Below are positions 48,051 through 56,073 of a stretch of 64,000 nucleotides of DNA, piece by piece. Positions within the stretch are counted from its first letter, which is position 1. The number at the start of each line of letters is the position of its first letter. The translations under genes and the position numbers were made by a program. This DNA comes from Algibacter pectinivorans (lineage in GTDB: Bacteria > Bacteroidota > Bacteroidia > Flavobacteriales > Flavobacteriaceae): NCBI RefSeq assembly GCF_900112595.1, contig NZ_FOMI01000001.1:544091-608090 (forward strand), written 5' to 3'. The notes under the pieces were generated by a model, which saw only the letters and a list, made by a program, of their open reading frames with translations, was not told the DNA's origin and made no database searches.

Positions 48051-49805
48051 ATGTACAGAAGTCATAATTGTGGTGAATTAACAGCTGCAAATATTAATAC
48101 AGAAGTTACCCTATCTGGTTGGGTACAAAAGTCTAGAGATAAAGGTTTTATTGTTTGGGTCGATTTACGGGATCGTTACGGTATTACACAACTTGTTTTT
48201 GACGAGGAACGCACCTCGAAAGAGCTAATTGAACAAGCTCAAAATTTAGGCCGCGAATTTGTAATTCAGGTTAAAGGAAAGGTTATTGAGCGTGCTTCAA
48301 AAAATCCAAATATCTCTACTGGCGATATCGAAATTTTAGTATCGGAGTTAACTGTTTTAAACAAAGCCATATTACCACCTTTTACTATTGAAGATAAAAC
48401 CGATGGTGGCGAGGATATTAGAATGAAATATCGTTATTTAGATATTCGTCGTAACCCTGTAAAAAACAGTTTAATATTTAGACACAAGGTAACTCAAGAA
48501 GTGCGTAATTACCTTTCAAAAGAAGGTTTTATAGAAGTTGAAACACCATATTTAATTAAATCTACACCAGAAGGTGCACGCGATTTTGTGGTTCCTTCTA
48601 GAATGAACGAAGGACAATTTTACGCCCTTCCGCAATCGCCACAAACATTCAAACAATTGCTTATGGTTGGTGGTATGGATAAGTACTTCCAGATTGTAAA
48701 ATGTTTTAGAGACGAAGATTTACGTGCCGACAGACAGCCAGAATTCACACAAATTGATTGTGAAATGGCGTTTATCGAGCAAGAAGATATATTAAATGCT
48801 TTTGAAGGCTTAACGCGCCACTTACTTAAAGAAATAAATGGTGTTGAGGTTGAAAAATTCCCAAGGCTGTTATACGACGATGCCATGCGTTTATACGGAA
48901 ACGATAAACCAGACATTCGTTTTGGGATGGAATTTGGCGAGCTAAACGAAGTAACCCAACATAAAGAATTTGGTGTTTTTAATAATGCCGAATTAGTAGT
49001 TGGTATTGCTGTACCAGGTGGAAATAGTTATACCAGAAAAGAAATAGATAAATTAATTGACTGGGTAAAGCGCCCGCAAGTTGGTGCTTTAGGCATGATT
49101 TACTCACGTTGTAATGACGATGGGTCTTTTAAATCTTCAGTCGATAAATTTTACGACCAAGACGATTTAGCCAAATGGGCCGAAATTACTGGAGCTAAAC
49201 CAGGCGATTTAGTTTGTGTACTTTCTGGAGATACTAATAAAGTGCGTGCACAATTAAGTGCATTACGTATGGAATTAGCAGAGCGCTTAGGCTTAAGAGA
49301 TCCAAAAGTATTCGCACCATTATGGGTTATTGACTTCCCTTTATTAGAATTAGATAAAGAAACGGGTCATTACCACGCCATGCACCATCCATTTACTTCG
49401 CCAAAACCAGGACAACTAGAATTATTAGAAACCAACCCTGGAAAAGTAAAAGCCAATGCATACGATTTAGTTTTAAACGGAAACGAAATTGGTGGCGGAT
49501 CTATAAGAATTCACGACAAGCAAACACAAGCCATAATGCTAAAACATTTAGGTTTCTCTGACGAAGAAGCTAAAGCACAATTTGGCTTTTTAATGGATGC
49601 TTTCGAGTATGGCGCGCCACCACACGGTGGTTTAGCTTTTGGTTTAGATAGATTGGTTGCTATTTTAGGCGGACAAGAAACTATTAGAGATTTTATTGCT
49701 TTCCCAAAAAACAATTCGGGTCGCGATGTCATGATAGACGCTCCTGCACCAATTGACGATGAGCAGTTAACCGAATTAAGCTTAAAACTTAATTTAAAAT
49801 CATAA
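48051..49805 (+). CDS. aspS: Aspartyl-tRNA synthetase
   Basis: A 584-residue class IIb synthetase. The OB-fold anticodon-binding domain (1-105) includes [24 protein letters not shown]. The catalytic core has motif 2 with [19 protein letters not shown] bacterial GAD-type insertion lies in the middle (about 285-410), then HHPFTSPKP and motif 3 [16 protein letters not shown]. The presence of asnS in the same window suggests direct Asn-tRNA charging, so this enzyme may be discriminating rather than dual-specific (inference). Confidence 0.97.
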   Translation: MYRSHNCGELTAANINTEVTLSGWVQKSRDKGFIVWVDLRDRYGITQLVFDEERTSKELIEQAQNLGREFVIQVKGKVIERASKNPNISTGDIEILVSELTVLNKAILPPFTIEDKTDGGEDIRMKYRYLDIRRNPVKNSLIFRHKVTQEVRNYLSKEGFIEVETPYLIKSTPEGARDFVVPSRMNEGQFYALPQSPQTFKQLLMVGGMDKYFQIVKCFRDEDLRADRQPEFTQIDCEMAFIEQEDILNAFEGLTRHLLKEINGVEVEKFPRLLYDDAMRLYGNDKPDIRFGMEFGELNEVTQHKEFGVFNNAELVVGIAVPGGNSYTRKEIDKLIDWVKRPQVGALGMIYSRCNDDGSFKSSVDKFYDQDDLAKWAEITGAKPGDLVCVLSGDTNKVRAQLSALRMELAERLGLRDPKVFAPLWVIDFPLLELDKETGHYHAMHHPFTSPKPGQLELLETNPGKVKANAYDLVLNGNEIGGGSIRIHDKQTQAIMLKHLGFSDEEAKAQFGFLMDAFEYGAPPHGGLAFGLDRLVAILGGQETIRDFIAFPKNNSGRDVMIDAPAPIDDEQLTELSLKLNLKS

Positions 49806-49810
49806 AAATT

Positions 49811-49836
49811 AAATCCTGCGCTATGCAGGATTTTTT
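49811..49836 (+). terminator. Terminator after aspS
   Basis: AAATCCTGC (49811-49819) pairs with GCAGGATTT (49825-49833) and is followed by T residues. Confidence 0.85.
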
Positions 49837-49850
49837 ATTAGTTTTATATC

Positions 49851-51638
49851 ATGCCATCGCTAACAAAAAAACCACTTCGTAAATTTCTGCTCTGGAAATA
49901 TAAATATATTTCAGAGCAACAATTTATTTATGCGCTAAGTATCCTAGTGGGCTTCTTAGCTGGTATGGGTACGGTAACACTTAAAAACTTAACGCATTAT
50001 ATTCGTTTACTATTTAAGCTAGAGTTTTTTAATAATTATCAAAACTCGTTGTACTTCATTTTCCCAATGATAGGGCTGTTCCTGGTGTATATTATAAAAC
50101 AAATTTGGTTAAAAAAACATATTGGTCATGGTATATCGTCAACCTTATACGCCATTTCAAAACTTAATGGCATTATTCCACGATACAATATTTACGCCGC
50201 GTTAATAACAGCGCCGTTAACCGCTGGGTTTGGGGGATCGGTAGGTTTACAAGGTCCCGCAGTAAGTGTAGGTTCTGCTTTAGGATCTAATGCTGCACGT
50301 TTGTTTAGAATGAACACTAAAACACGCATGCTACTTATTGGTTGTGCCGCTGCAGGTGCCATGGCATCCATGTTTAAAGCACCCATTGCAGCCATTATTT
50401 TTGCCATAGAAATTTTTAGTCTCGATATTGCCTTTGCCTCTCTTGTACCATTACTTTTGGCATCTGTTTCAGCAGTGGTAACCTCGTATATGTTTTTAGG
50501 AACCGATGTTTTGTTACGTTTCCAACTAACCGATAAATTCGAAATAAACGATATTGCATTTTACGTGCTGCTAGCCGTTGTTACAGGATTAGCATCCGTA
50601 TATTTTTCAAAAGTGTTTTTTGGCATAACCAACTTTTTTAAGCAATTTGAAAGTAGAGCTGTGCGATTAATAATTGGTGGTTTAGCCATTGGCACCATGC
50701 TCTATTTTATTCCACCACTTTATGGTGAGGGTTACGGCATAATGAACAACCTTTTAAAAGGCGATCATTTAGCAGCCATTGGCACCACACCTTTCGATTT
50801 AGATTTAACAAATATCTGGATCGTTATTGCATTACTATTAGGCATAGGTATATTTAAAGCCATTGCCATGACCACCACTTTTGGTGCCGGCGGTGTAGGT
50901 GGTGTTTTTATTCCAACCTTAGTAATGGGAAATGTTTTAGGAAATGCCTTCGCAAAAATTATCAATAATATAGGCTTAGACTTTCATGTTTCCGAATCTA
51001 ACTTTACATTAATTGGTATGACGGGGTTAATGGCAGGAGTACTGCACGCACCGCTAACCGCTATTTTCCTTATTGCCGAAATTACTGGAGGCTACGAGCT
51101 TTTTGTGCCATTAATGATAGTTTCTGCTATTTCATTCGCCATTACAAAATACTACGTATCCCATTCCATATACACCTTAAAATTAGCACAACGTGGTGAA
51201 CTTATGACTCACGACAAGGACAAAAACGTTCTTATGGTTTTAGATATCGATAAGGTTGTAGAAACCAATTTTATCATCCTAAAACCCGAAATGAAACTAG
51301 GCGACATACTAAAAAACGCCGTAGCCAAATCGTCTAGAAACCATTTTCCTGTCGTTAATGATAATCATGAATTTTTAGGTGTCATCCGTTTAGACGATAT
51401 CCGTCATATGATGTTTGACGCCGACCTTTACGACAAAGTAGACGCTGCTAGCCTCATGCACGCCGATGCTGGCATTATAAATTACGAAACCGATAACATG
51501 AATGTCATCATGGATAAATTCAAGTCCAGTGGCGCATGGAATTTGCCAGTGGTAAAAAATGGCAAATATTACGGTTACATATCCCGCTCCAAACTCCTAA
51601 CCGCATACAGACAACAATTAATCAACTTCACCCAATAG
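49851..51638 (+). CDS. ClC-family chloride channel/transporter with C-terminal CBS pair
   Basis: A 595-residue membrane protein with a ClC core (about 20-440) and two CBS domains (about 455-590: NHFPVVNDNHEFLGVI and WNLPVVKNGKYYGYI). The selectivity segments are GHGIS near 93-97, SVGLQGPAVS (130-139), and FGAGGVGGVFIPTLVMG near 344-360. At the usual gating-glutamate position (GREGP in E. coli ClcA) this protein has Gln134 (codon CAA at 50250-50252). That change uncouples proton exchange in ClcA, so this protein could be a channel. It is followed 8 bases later by a small membrane gene. Confidence 0.92.
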   Translation: MPSLTKKPLRKFLLWKYKYISEQQFIYALSILVGFLAGMGTVTLKNLTHYIRLLFKLEFFNNYQNSLYFIFPMIGLFLVYIIKQIWLKKHIGHGISSTLYAISKLNGIIPRYNIYAALITAPLTAGFGGSVGLQGPAVSVGSALGSNAARLFRMNTKTRMLLIGCAAAGAMASMFKAPIAAIIFAIEIFSLDIAFASLVPLLLASVSAVVTSYMFLGTDVLLRFQLTDKFEINDIAFYVLLAVVTGLASVYFSKVFFGITNFFKQFESRAVRLIIGGLAIGTMLYFIPPLYGEGYGIMNNLLKGDHLAAIGTTPFDLDLTNIWIVIALLLGIGIFKAIAMTTTFGAGGVGGVFIPTLVMGNVLGNAFAKIINNIGLDFHVSESNFTLIGMTGLMAGVLHAPLTAIFLIAEITGGYELFVPLMIVSAISFAITKYYVSHSIYTLKLAQRGELMTHDKDKNVLMVLDIDKVVETNFIILKPEMKLGDILKNAVAKSSRNHFPVVNDNHEFLGVIRLDDIRHMMFDADLYDKVDAASLMHADAGIINYETDNMNVIMDKFKSSGAWNLPVVKNGKYYGYISRSKLLTAYRQQLINFTQ

Positions 51639-51646
51639 CATCTAGC

Positions 51647-51883
51647 ATGAAATACATTATATATATTCTAGCCATTGCCGCATTTACAAGCATTATTTTA
51701 GGGTTCTCCCTAGATGTCGAATATTCCGAAAAACTAATAGGTTTCGGCGTAACCGGTTTATTTTTAGTGGTATTTCCATTGTACACCTATTACAGCTGGA
51801 AAGATAAAAACATGAAAGATTACATGCTTACCAAAGAAAACCTCGATAAAATGCGCGAATCCCAAAAGCGTAAAAAGTATTAA
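51647..51883 (+). CDS. Small membrane protein downstream of ClC
   Basis: A 78-residue protein with two hydrophobic segments (about 1-20 and 32-50) and a charged C-terminal tail rich in Lys and Glu (KENLDKMRESQKRKKY). The ATG at 51647 follows the ClC stop by 8 bases, implying cotranscription. A longer in-frame reading from 51536 would overlap the ClC gene in another frame and is unlikely. I do not recognise a family; an accessory role to the ClC protein is only a positional guess. Confidence 0.7.
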   Translation: MKYIIYILAIAAFTSIILGFSLDVEYSEKLIGFGVTGLFLVVFPLYTYYSWKDKNMKDYMLTKENLDKMRESQKRKKY

Positions 51884-51885
51884 AA

Positions 51886-51979
51886 TTTGGGCGCCCCCCT
51901 TAAAGGGTCGGGCTTTCACTACTCAATCTTTTTGCGAAAAGCAAAAAGGATTTCAAACAAACCGTTCAATCCCTAACGC
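51886..51979. repeat. Structured intergenic repeat, family A, copy 2
   Basis: It begins TTTGGGCGCC 3 bases after the preceding stop codon, contains TAAAGGGTCGGGCTTTC, an inner CTTTTTGC...GCAAAAAGG stem, and ends CAATCCCTAACGC. The order and spacing match copy 1 at 124-237. Like copy 1 it lies between convergent genes. Confidence 0.75.
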
Positions 51980-52038
51980 GGGTTAGTCAGCAAAAGCCAG
52001 TGCACAATTAACATGTATTTAGCATCCTAAAACAACAA

Positions 52039-52155
52039 ACCCCTTAATCCCCTCTTATTAGAGGGTAAACTCATACGCTAAATAATTATTCTAAGTACTA
52101 GTTTTTTTTAAGGTAACAGTTTCCCTCCTAAAAAGGAGGGGATTAAGGGAGGTGT
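52039..52155. repeat. Cruciform-forming repeat, family B, copy 1
   Basis: A ~117-bp element with outer arms complementary to each other (ACCCCTTAATCCCC at the left, GGGATTAAGGGAGGTGT-like at the right). Each arm contains its own hairpin (CCCCTC...GAGGG and CCCTCC...GGAGGG), and the AT-rich middle contains CTAAATAATTATTCTAAGTA. It is the most diverged of the four copies. Confidence 0.9.
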
Positions 52156-52230
52156 AAACCCATGTTCTTCAAACCTATAATTACAATCTTAAAGACTTCA
52201 ATACGGCTTAAATTAAATATCATAATATAC
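52156..52230 (-). pseudogene. Remnant of a DUF559 gene 3' end (1)
   Basis: The 75 bases after copy 1 begin like the 3' coding end of the intact DUF559 gene (AAACCCATGTTCTTCAAACC matches the first 20 bases after copy 2). In the gene's frame they read YRFEEHGF after two in-frame stops. The last 23 bases are identical to those of the second remnant at 52909-52983, so both derive from one internally deleted unit. Confidence 0.75.
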
Positions 52231-52348
52231 ACACCCCTTAATCCCCTCTTATTAGAGGGGAAACTCATGCGCTAAATAATTACTTTAAGTACCAGTTTTT
52301 TTTAAGGTAACAGTTTCCCTCCTAAGAAGGAGGGATTAAGGGAGGTGT
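52231..52348. repeat. Cruciform-forming repeat, family B, copy 2 (holds the DUF559 stop)
   Basis: Left arm ACACCCCTTAATCCCC with inner hairpin CCCCTC-TTATTA-GAGGGG; right arm with inner hairpin CCCTCC-TAAGAA-GGAGGG and end GGATTAAGGGAGGTGT. The DUF559 gene runs into the right arm on the minus strand and stops inside it at 52322-52324. Confidence 0.92.
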
Positions 52349-52720
52349 AAACCCATGTTCTTCAAACCTATAAATATAATCTTCAATAGCTCTAATAACA
52401 TTCTCAATATCATTAAAAATTTGATAGTCTGAAAATCGTATAACACAAATCCCTAATTCATTTAATCTTTTTGTTTTAATAACATCCTTTTCATAAACCT
52501 CAAGTATTTCATGCGAATAACCATCACATTCGATACCCAATTGTAATTTATTACAAAAGAAATCTACTATAAATTCATCTATCGGTTTTTGCCTATGAAA
52601 ATCGTAACCATGCATTTGATTTCTTCTTAAATACGTCCACAACTTAATTTCAGATTTAGTAGAATTATTTCTCAGCTGTCTAGCTAATTCTTTAAGTTTT
52701 GGATTATAAGATATTTTCAT
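52322..52720 (-). CDS. DUF559 (PD-(D/E)XK, Vsr-like) endonuclease-domain protein
   Basis: A 132-residue protein matching DUF559, a small nuclease fold related to very-short-patch repair enzymes. The pattern is E24 in TKSEIKLW, FHRQKPIDEFIVDFFC with D53, and LGIECDGYSH with E64 and D66, then a basic helix and VIRFSDYQIF. The last eight residues (125-132, TPPLIPPS) and the TAG stop are encoded within the right arm of repeat copy 2. The gene is bracketed by repeat copies 2 and 3 and flanked by two decayed fragments of the same gene. DNA cleavage is predicted from the fold; the target is unknown. Confidence 0.85.
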   Translation of the reverse strand: MKISYNPKLKELARQLRNNSTKSEIKLWTYLRRNQMHGYDFHRQKPIDEFIVDFFCNKLQLGIECDGYSHEILEVYEKDVIKTKRLNELGICVIRFSDYQIFNDIENVIRAIEDYIYRFEEHGFTPPLIPPS

Positions 52721-52792
52721 ATTTTAAAAATAGAGAACAGGTGGTAATTATAAAACTCTAATTTAGGGATAAATAAATTCTTAATTAGAAAC

Positions 52793-52908
52793 ACACCCCT
52801 TAATCTCCTCTTACTAGAGAGGAAACTCATGCGCTAAATACTTTTTCTAAGTATTAGTTTTTTAAGGTAATAGTTTCCCTCCTAAAAAGGAGGGATTAAG
52901 GGAGGTGT
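52793..52908. repeat. Cruciform-forming repeat, family B, copy 3
   Basis: Same arms and inner hairpins as copy 2, with small changes (left inner stem CTCCTC...GAGAGG, middle two bases shorter). It lies 72 bases upstream of the DUF559 start codon, between that gene and the second remnant. Confidence 0.9.
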
Positions 52909-52983
52909 TAACCCATTTTCTTCAAACCTATAAATATAATACTCAATAATTTAATACTAGTTAAATTAAATATCATAATATAC
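52909..52983 (-). pseudogene. Remnant of a DUF559 gene 3' end (2)
   Basis: A 75-base spacer. In the frame of the intact gene it reads YYIYRFEENGL and continues into copy 3 as TPPLIPPF, closely matching YIYRFEEHGFTPPLIPPS of the intact protein. In-frame stops lie just upstream, so it is dead. It ends with the same 23 bases as the first remnant. Confidence 0.8.
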
Positions 52984-53100
52984 ACACCCCTTAATCCCCT
53001 CTTACTAGAGGGGAAACTCATGGGCTAAATAATTATTCTAAGTATTAATTTTTCTAAGACAACAGTTTCCCTCCTATAAAGGAGGGATTAAGGGAGGTGT
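52984..53100. repeat. Cruciform-forming repeat, family B, copy 4
   Basis: Left arm ACACCCCTTAATCCCC with inner hairpin CCCCTC-TTACTA-GAGGGG; right arm with CCCTCC-TATAAA-GGAGGG. It ends 11 bases before the tadA stop, so it may double as the tadA terminator. Confidence 0.92.
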
Positions 53101-53111
53101 AAATTTATACT

Positions 53112-53561
53112 CTAATTCAAATTCCGTTTCTCAACAAAAAACCGTTTCATAAGTGCCGAAGCCTCATCAGCCAGAACACCCCCAGAAATTTCAGTTTTAG
53201 GATGTAACTTGGTATTTAAATTAATGCAACCACGAGCTTCATCTCTAGCCCCATAAACTATTTTAGAAATCTGACTCCAATACAGCGCACCCGCACACAT
53301 TTGGCAAGGCTCTAACGTTACATACAAGGTACATTTATTAAGATATTTACCGCCCAAAAAATTAGAGGCCGCAGTTATGGCTTGCATTTCGGCATGGGCC
53401 GTAACATCCGTTAATGTTTCGGTTAAATTATGTCCGCGAGCAATTACTCTGTTATCAATAGTAATTACAGCACCAACAGGAATTTCACCTTGTTCAAAAG
53501 CAGCTTCAGCCTCCTGTAGCGCTTTCTTCATAAAATAAGTATCGTCAAAAGGTTCTATCAT
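53112..53561 (-). CDS. tadA: tRNA-specific adenosine deaminase
   Basis: A 149-residue zinc deaminase that makes inosine at the wobble position of tRNA-Arg(ACG). The zinc and catalytic residues are visible: HAE (56-58) and PCQMC (85-89) with cysteines 86 and 89. Substrate-loop features such as GEIPVGAVI near the N-terminus also fit. A -7 box on the minus strand ends 5 bases before the ATG, so the transcript is probably leaderless. It is divergent from dxs. Confidence 0.94.
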   Translation of the reverse strand: MIEPFDDTYFMKKALQEAEAAFEQGEIPVGAVITIDNRVIARGHNLTETLTDVTAHAEMQAITAASNFLGGKYLNKCTLYVTLEPCQMCAGALYWSQISKIVYGARDEARGCINLNTKLHPKTEISGGVLADEASALMKRFFVEKRNLN

Positions 53562-53566
53562 GATAG

Positions 53567-53596
53567 CAAAAATACAAATTCATTCTTGTACTTTTG
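53567..53596. promoter_or_regulatory. Overlapping divergent promoters of tadA and dxs
   Basis: TATTTTTG on the minus strand (53567-53574) serves tadA. TACTTTTG on the plus strand (53589-53596) serves dxs. The boxes are 14 bases apart, so each promoter's upstream element would overlap the other's -7 region. Each box ends 4-5 bases before its start codon (ATG 53561, GTG 53601). Confidence 0.65.
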
Positions 53597-53600
53597 CGTT

Positions 53601-55358
53601 GTGCAAAAAAGTCTATTAAAACAAATTAACAACCCTAAAGAACTTCGTCTTTTAAACCAAAAAGACCTACCTCAACTTGCCAAAGAGTTACGCGAATTTA
53701 TCATTAATATTGTCGCTACAAAAGAAGGACATTTAGGAGCTAGTTTAGGCGTTGTAGAACTTACCATAGCCTTGCATTATGTTTTTAACACACCAACAGA
53801 CCAACTTATTTGGGATGTTGGCCACCAAGCCTACGGACATAAAATCTTAACCGGACGACGCGACAATTTCCATACCAACCGCCAACTTGGAGGCATAAGC
53901 GGATTCCCGAAACGAGAAGAAAGTACCTATGATTCTTTTGGCGTTGGGCATTCGTCAACTTCAATATCGGCAGCCTTAGGAATGGCCATTGCCTCACAAT
54001 TAAAAGGCGATAACAAACATCATATTGCAGTAATTGGAGATGCTTCCATTGCTAGCGGAATGGCCTTTGAAGGTTTAAATCATGCAGGCGTTACAAATGC
54101 TAACTTGTTAGTTATTTTAAATGACAACGCCATTGGCATAGACCCAAGTGTTGGCGCATTAAAAATGTATTTAACAAACGTTAAAAAAGGCACCCAAAAA
54201 CAAGATAATATTTTTGAAGCCTTAAATTTTGACTATTCTGGACCTATTGATGGCCATAATTTAGATGAAGTCATTAAAGCGTTAGAACGTTTAAAAACCG
54301 TAAAAGGCCCAAAGTTTTTGCACATTATTACTACAAAAGGTAAAGGTTTAAAACAAGCCGAAGCCGACCAAGTTAAGTACCATGCCCCAGGAAAATTTGA
54401 TGCTATAACTGGCGACTTACCAATTAAATCTACCCAAATTCAAGCACCTAAATACCAAGATGTTTTTGGACATACCATTGTAGAATTAGCAAAACAAAAT
54501 AAAAACATTGTAGGTATTACACCTGCAATGCCCACAGGAAGTTCCTTAAAATACATGATGGAGCAAATTCCAGATCGTGCTTTCGATGTTGGCATTGCCG
54601 AACAACATGCAGTAACCCTAGCCGCAGGAATGGCAACACAAGGTTTAATACCGTTTTGCAATATTTACTCTACCTTTTTACAACGTGCCTACGATCAAAT
54701 AATACACGATGTAGCCATACAAAAACTACCTGTTATTTTTTGTTTAGACCGTGCAGGTTTAGTTGGTGAAGATGGCGCGACACACCACGGTGTTTTCGAT
54801 TTAAGTTATTTACGTTGCATCCCGAACCTTATCATTTTTGCACCTAGCAACGAGATGGAGCTCCGCAACATTTTGTACACCGCGCAATTAGGTTTAGAGC
54901 AACCTATTGCCATACGTTATCCAAGAGGCCGCGGTAAAACGATAGATTGGAAACAACCGTTTTCTAAAATTGAAATTGGAACAGGAGTTACCCTTAATAA
55001 AGGAAACAAACTTGCTATTTTAAGTATTGGTACTATTGCCAAAAATGTTTCCGAAGCTATAAAAGATTTAAACGTTTCGCATTACGATATGCGTTTTGTA
55101 AAACCTTTAGATGCAAACTTACTTCATAACATTTTTAAAACTTATAATACCATTGTTACTGTTGAAGACAACAGTATTAAAGGTGGGTTTGGATCTGCCA
55201 TTTTAGAGTTTGCTTCTATAAATAATTATAAAAACACTGTAAAAGTACTAGGTATTCCTGATGATTTCTTAGAGCATGGTACTTTATACGAACTTCAAAA
55301 AGTTATTGCTTTAGATGTTAAAAGCTTGAACACTTTTTTTGTAAAACATATTAATTAA
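53601..55358 (+). CDS. dxs: 1-Deoxy-D-xylulose-5-phosphate synthase
   Basis: A 585-residue thiamine-diphosphate enzyme that condenses pyruvate and glyceraldehyde 3-phosphate, the first step of the MEP isoprenoid pathway. Visible blocks are GHLGASLGVVELTIALH, DVGHQAYGHKILTGR, the ThDP site GDASIASGMAFEGLNHAG...NDN, and EQHAVTLAAGMA with the catalytic Glu. The start at GTG 53601 is chosen because an in-frame TTG at 53586 would fall before the -7 box; the GTG lies 5 bases after it. Slightly shorter than the 620-residue E. coli enzyme. Confidence 0.95.
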   Translation: MQKSLLKQINNPKELRLLNQKDLPQLAKELREFIINIVATKEGHLGASLGVVELTIALHYVFNTPTDQLIWDVGHQAYGHKILTGRRDNFHTNRQLGGISGFPKREESTYDSFGVGHSSTSISAALGMAIASQLKGDNKHHIAVIGDASIASGMAFEGLNHAGVTNANLLVILNDNAIGIDPSVGALKMYLTNVKKGTQKQDNIFEALNFDYSGPIDGHNLDEVIKALERLKTVKGPKFLHIITTKGKGLKQAEADQVKYHAPGKFDAITGDLPIKSTQIQAPKYQDVFGHTIVELAKQNKNIVGITPAMPTGSSLKYMMEQIPDRAFDVGIAEQHAVTLAAGMATQGLIPFCNIYSTFLQRAYDQIIHDVAIQKLPVIFCLDRAGLVGEDGATHHGVFDLSYLRCIPNLIIFAPSNEMELRNILYTAQLGLEQPIAIRYPRGRGKTIDWKQPFSKIEIGTGVTLNKGNKLAILSIGTIAKNVSEAIKDLNVSHYDMRFVKPLDANLLHNIFKTYNTIVTVEDNSIKGGFGSAILEFASINNYKNTVKVLGIPDDFLEHGTLYELQKVIALDVKSLNTFFVKHIN

Positions 55359-55393
55359 TTTTACCTATTATTGATTTTAAGCCTTTCGAAACA

Positions 55394-55975
55394 ATGAATA
55401 AAAACCCTTTTTTAGAATACATAAGTAAGTTTATTACCTTAACACCTAAAGAAGAAACTATTCTGTTATCTAAAATAGTTCAAAGAAATTATCTTAAAGA
55501 TCAATACATTGTGCAACAAGGAGACGTCTGTAAAACTGCAAACTTTATTATTTCTGGGTGTACCAAAACTTATTATATAGATTTAGAAGGTCAAGAACAT
55601 ATAGTTATGTTTTCTATTGAAGATTGGTGGTCTTCCGACTTAGGAAGTTTTATAACCCAAACACCTGCCGACTTTAACGTACAATGCCTTGAAAACACAA
55701 AACTTATTCAATTTAACTACGAAAATCTTGAAGAGCTCTACAAAGAAATACCCAAACTAGAACGTCTTTTTAGAAAAATTGTAGAACGCGCTTACGTAGC
55801 TTCGCAAAAAAGAATTATTAGAAACTTTAGCCTTCCAGCAAAAGAGCGCTATAAAATTTTTAATGCCACATACCCAAAAATAAACCAACGCGTTCCCCAA
55901 TATCTCATTGCCTCTTATCTAGGTATAACCAAAGAATTTTTAAGTAAAATTAAAAATCAGCTTGTTAGCAAGTAG
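55394..55975 (+). CDS. Crp/Fnr family transcriptional regulator
   Basis: A 193-residue protein with an N-terminal cyclic-nucleotide-binding-like jelly roll (about 20-115: YIVQQGDVCKTANFIISGC) and a C-terminal Crp-type HTH (RVPQYLIASYLGITKEFLSK, about 167-186). The phosphate-binding cassette of true CAP is not obvious, and there is no Fnr-type cysteine cluster, so the ligand is unknown. It lies 35 bases after dxs and about 100 bases before the YceI gene, which could be its target (inference only). Confidence 0.88.
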   Translation: MNKNPFLEYISKFITLTPKEETILLSKIVQRNYLKDQYIVQQGDVCKTANFIISGCTKTYYIDLEGQEHIVMFSIEDWWSSDLGSFITQTPADFNVQCLENTKLIQFNYENLEELYKEIPKLERLFRKIVERAYVASQKRIIRNFSLPAKERYKIFNATYPKINQRVPQYLIASYLGITKEFLSKIKNQLVSK

Positions 55976-56073
55976 TAAATATTAATCTAGTTTAACATTA
56001 TTTTATAATCTACTTTATTTTTTTAGGATTTTATCTATAGCATCTTTGTTCAACAATTTAAAGAATTAAAAAA

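Noticed and set aside
52039..53100. CRISPR-like alternation of repeats and spacers
   Set aside because: The repeats are about 117 bp and internally palindromic, the two short spacers are homologous to each other and to the DUF559 gene, and no cas genes are present.
53586..53600. TTG start for dxs
   Set aside because: It lies upstream of or within the TACTTTTG promoter box; GTG at 53601 is the first start in the predicted transcript.
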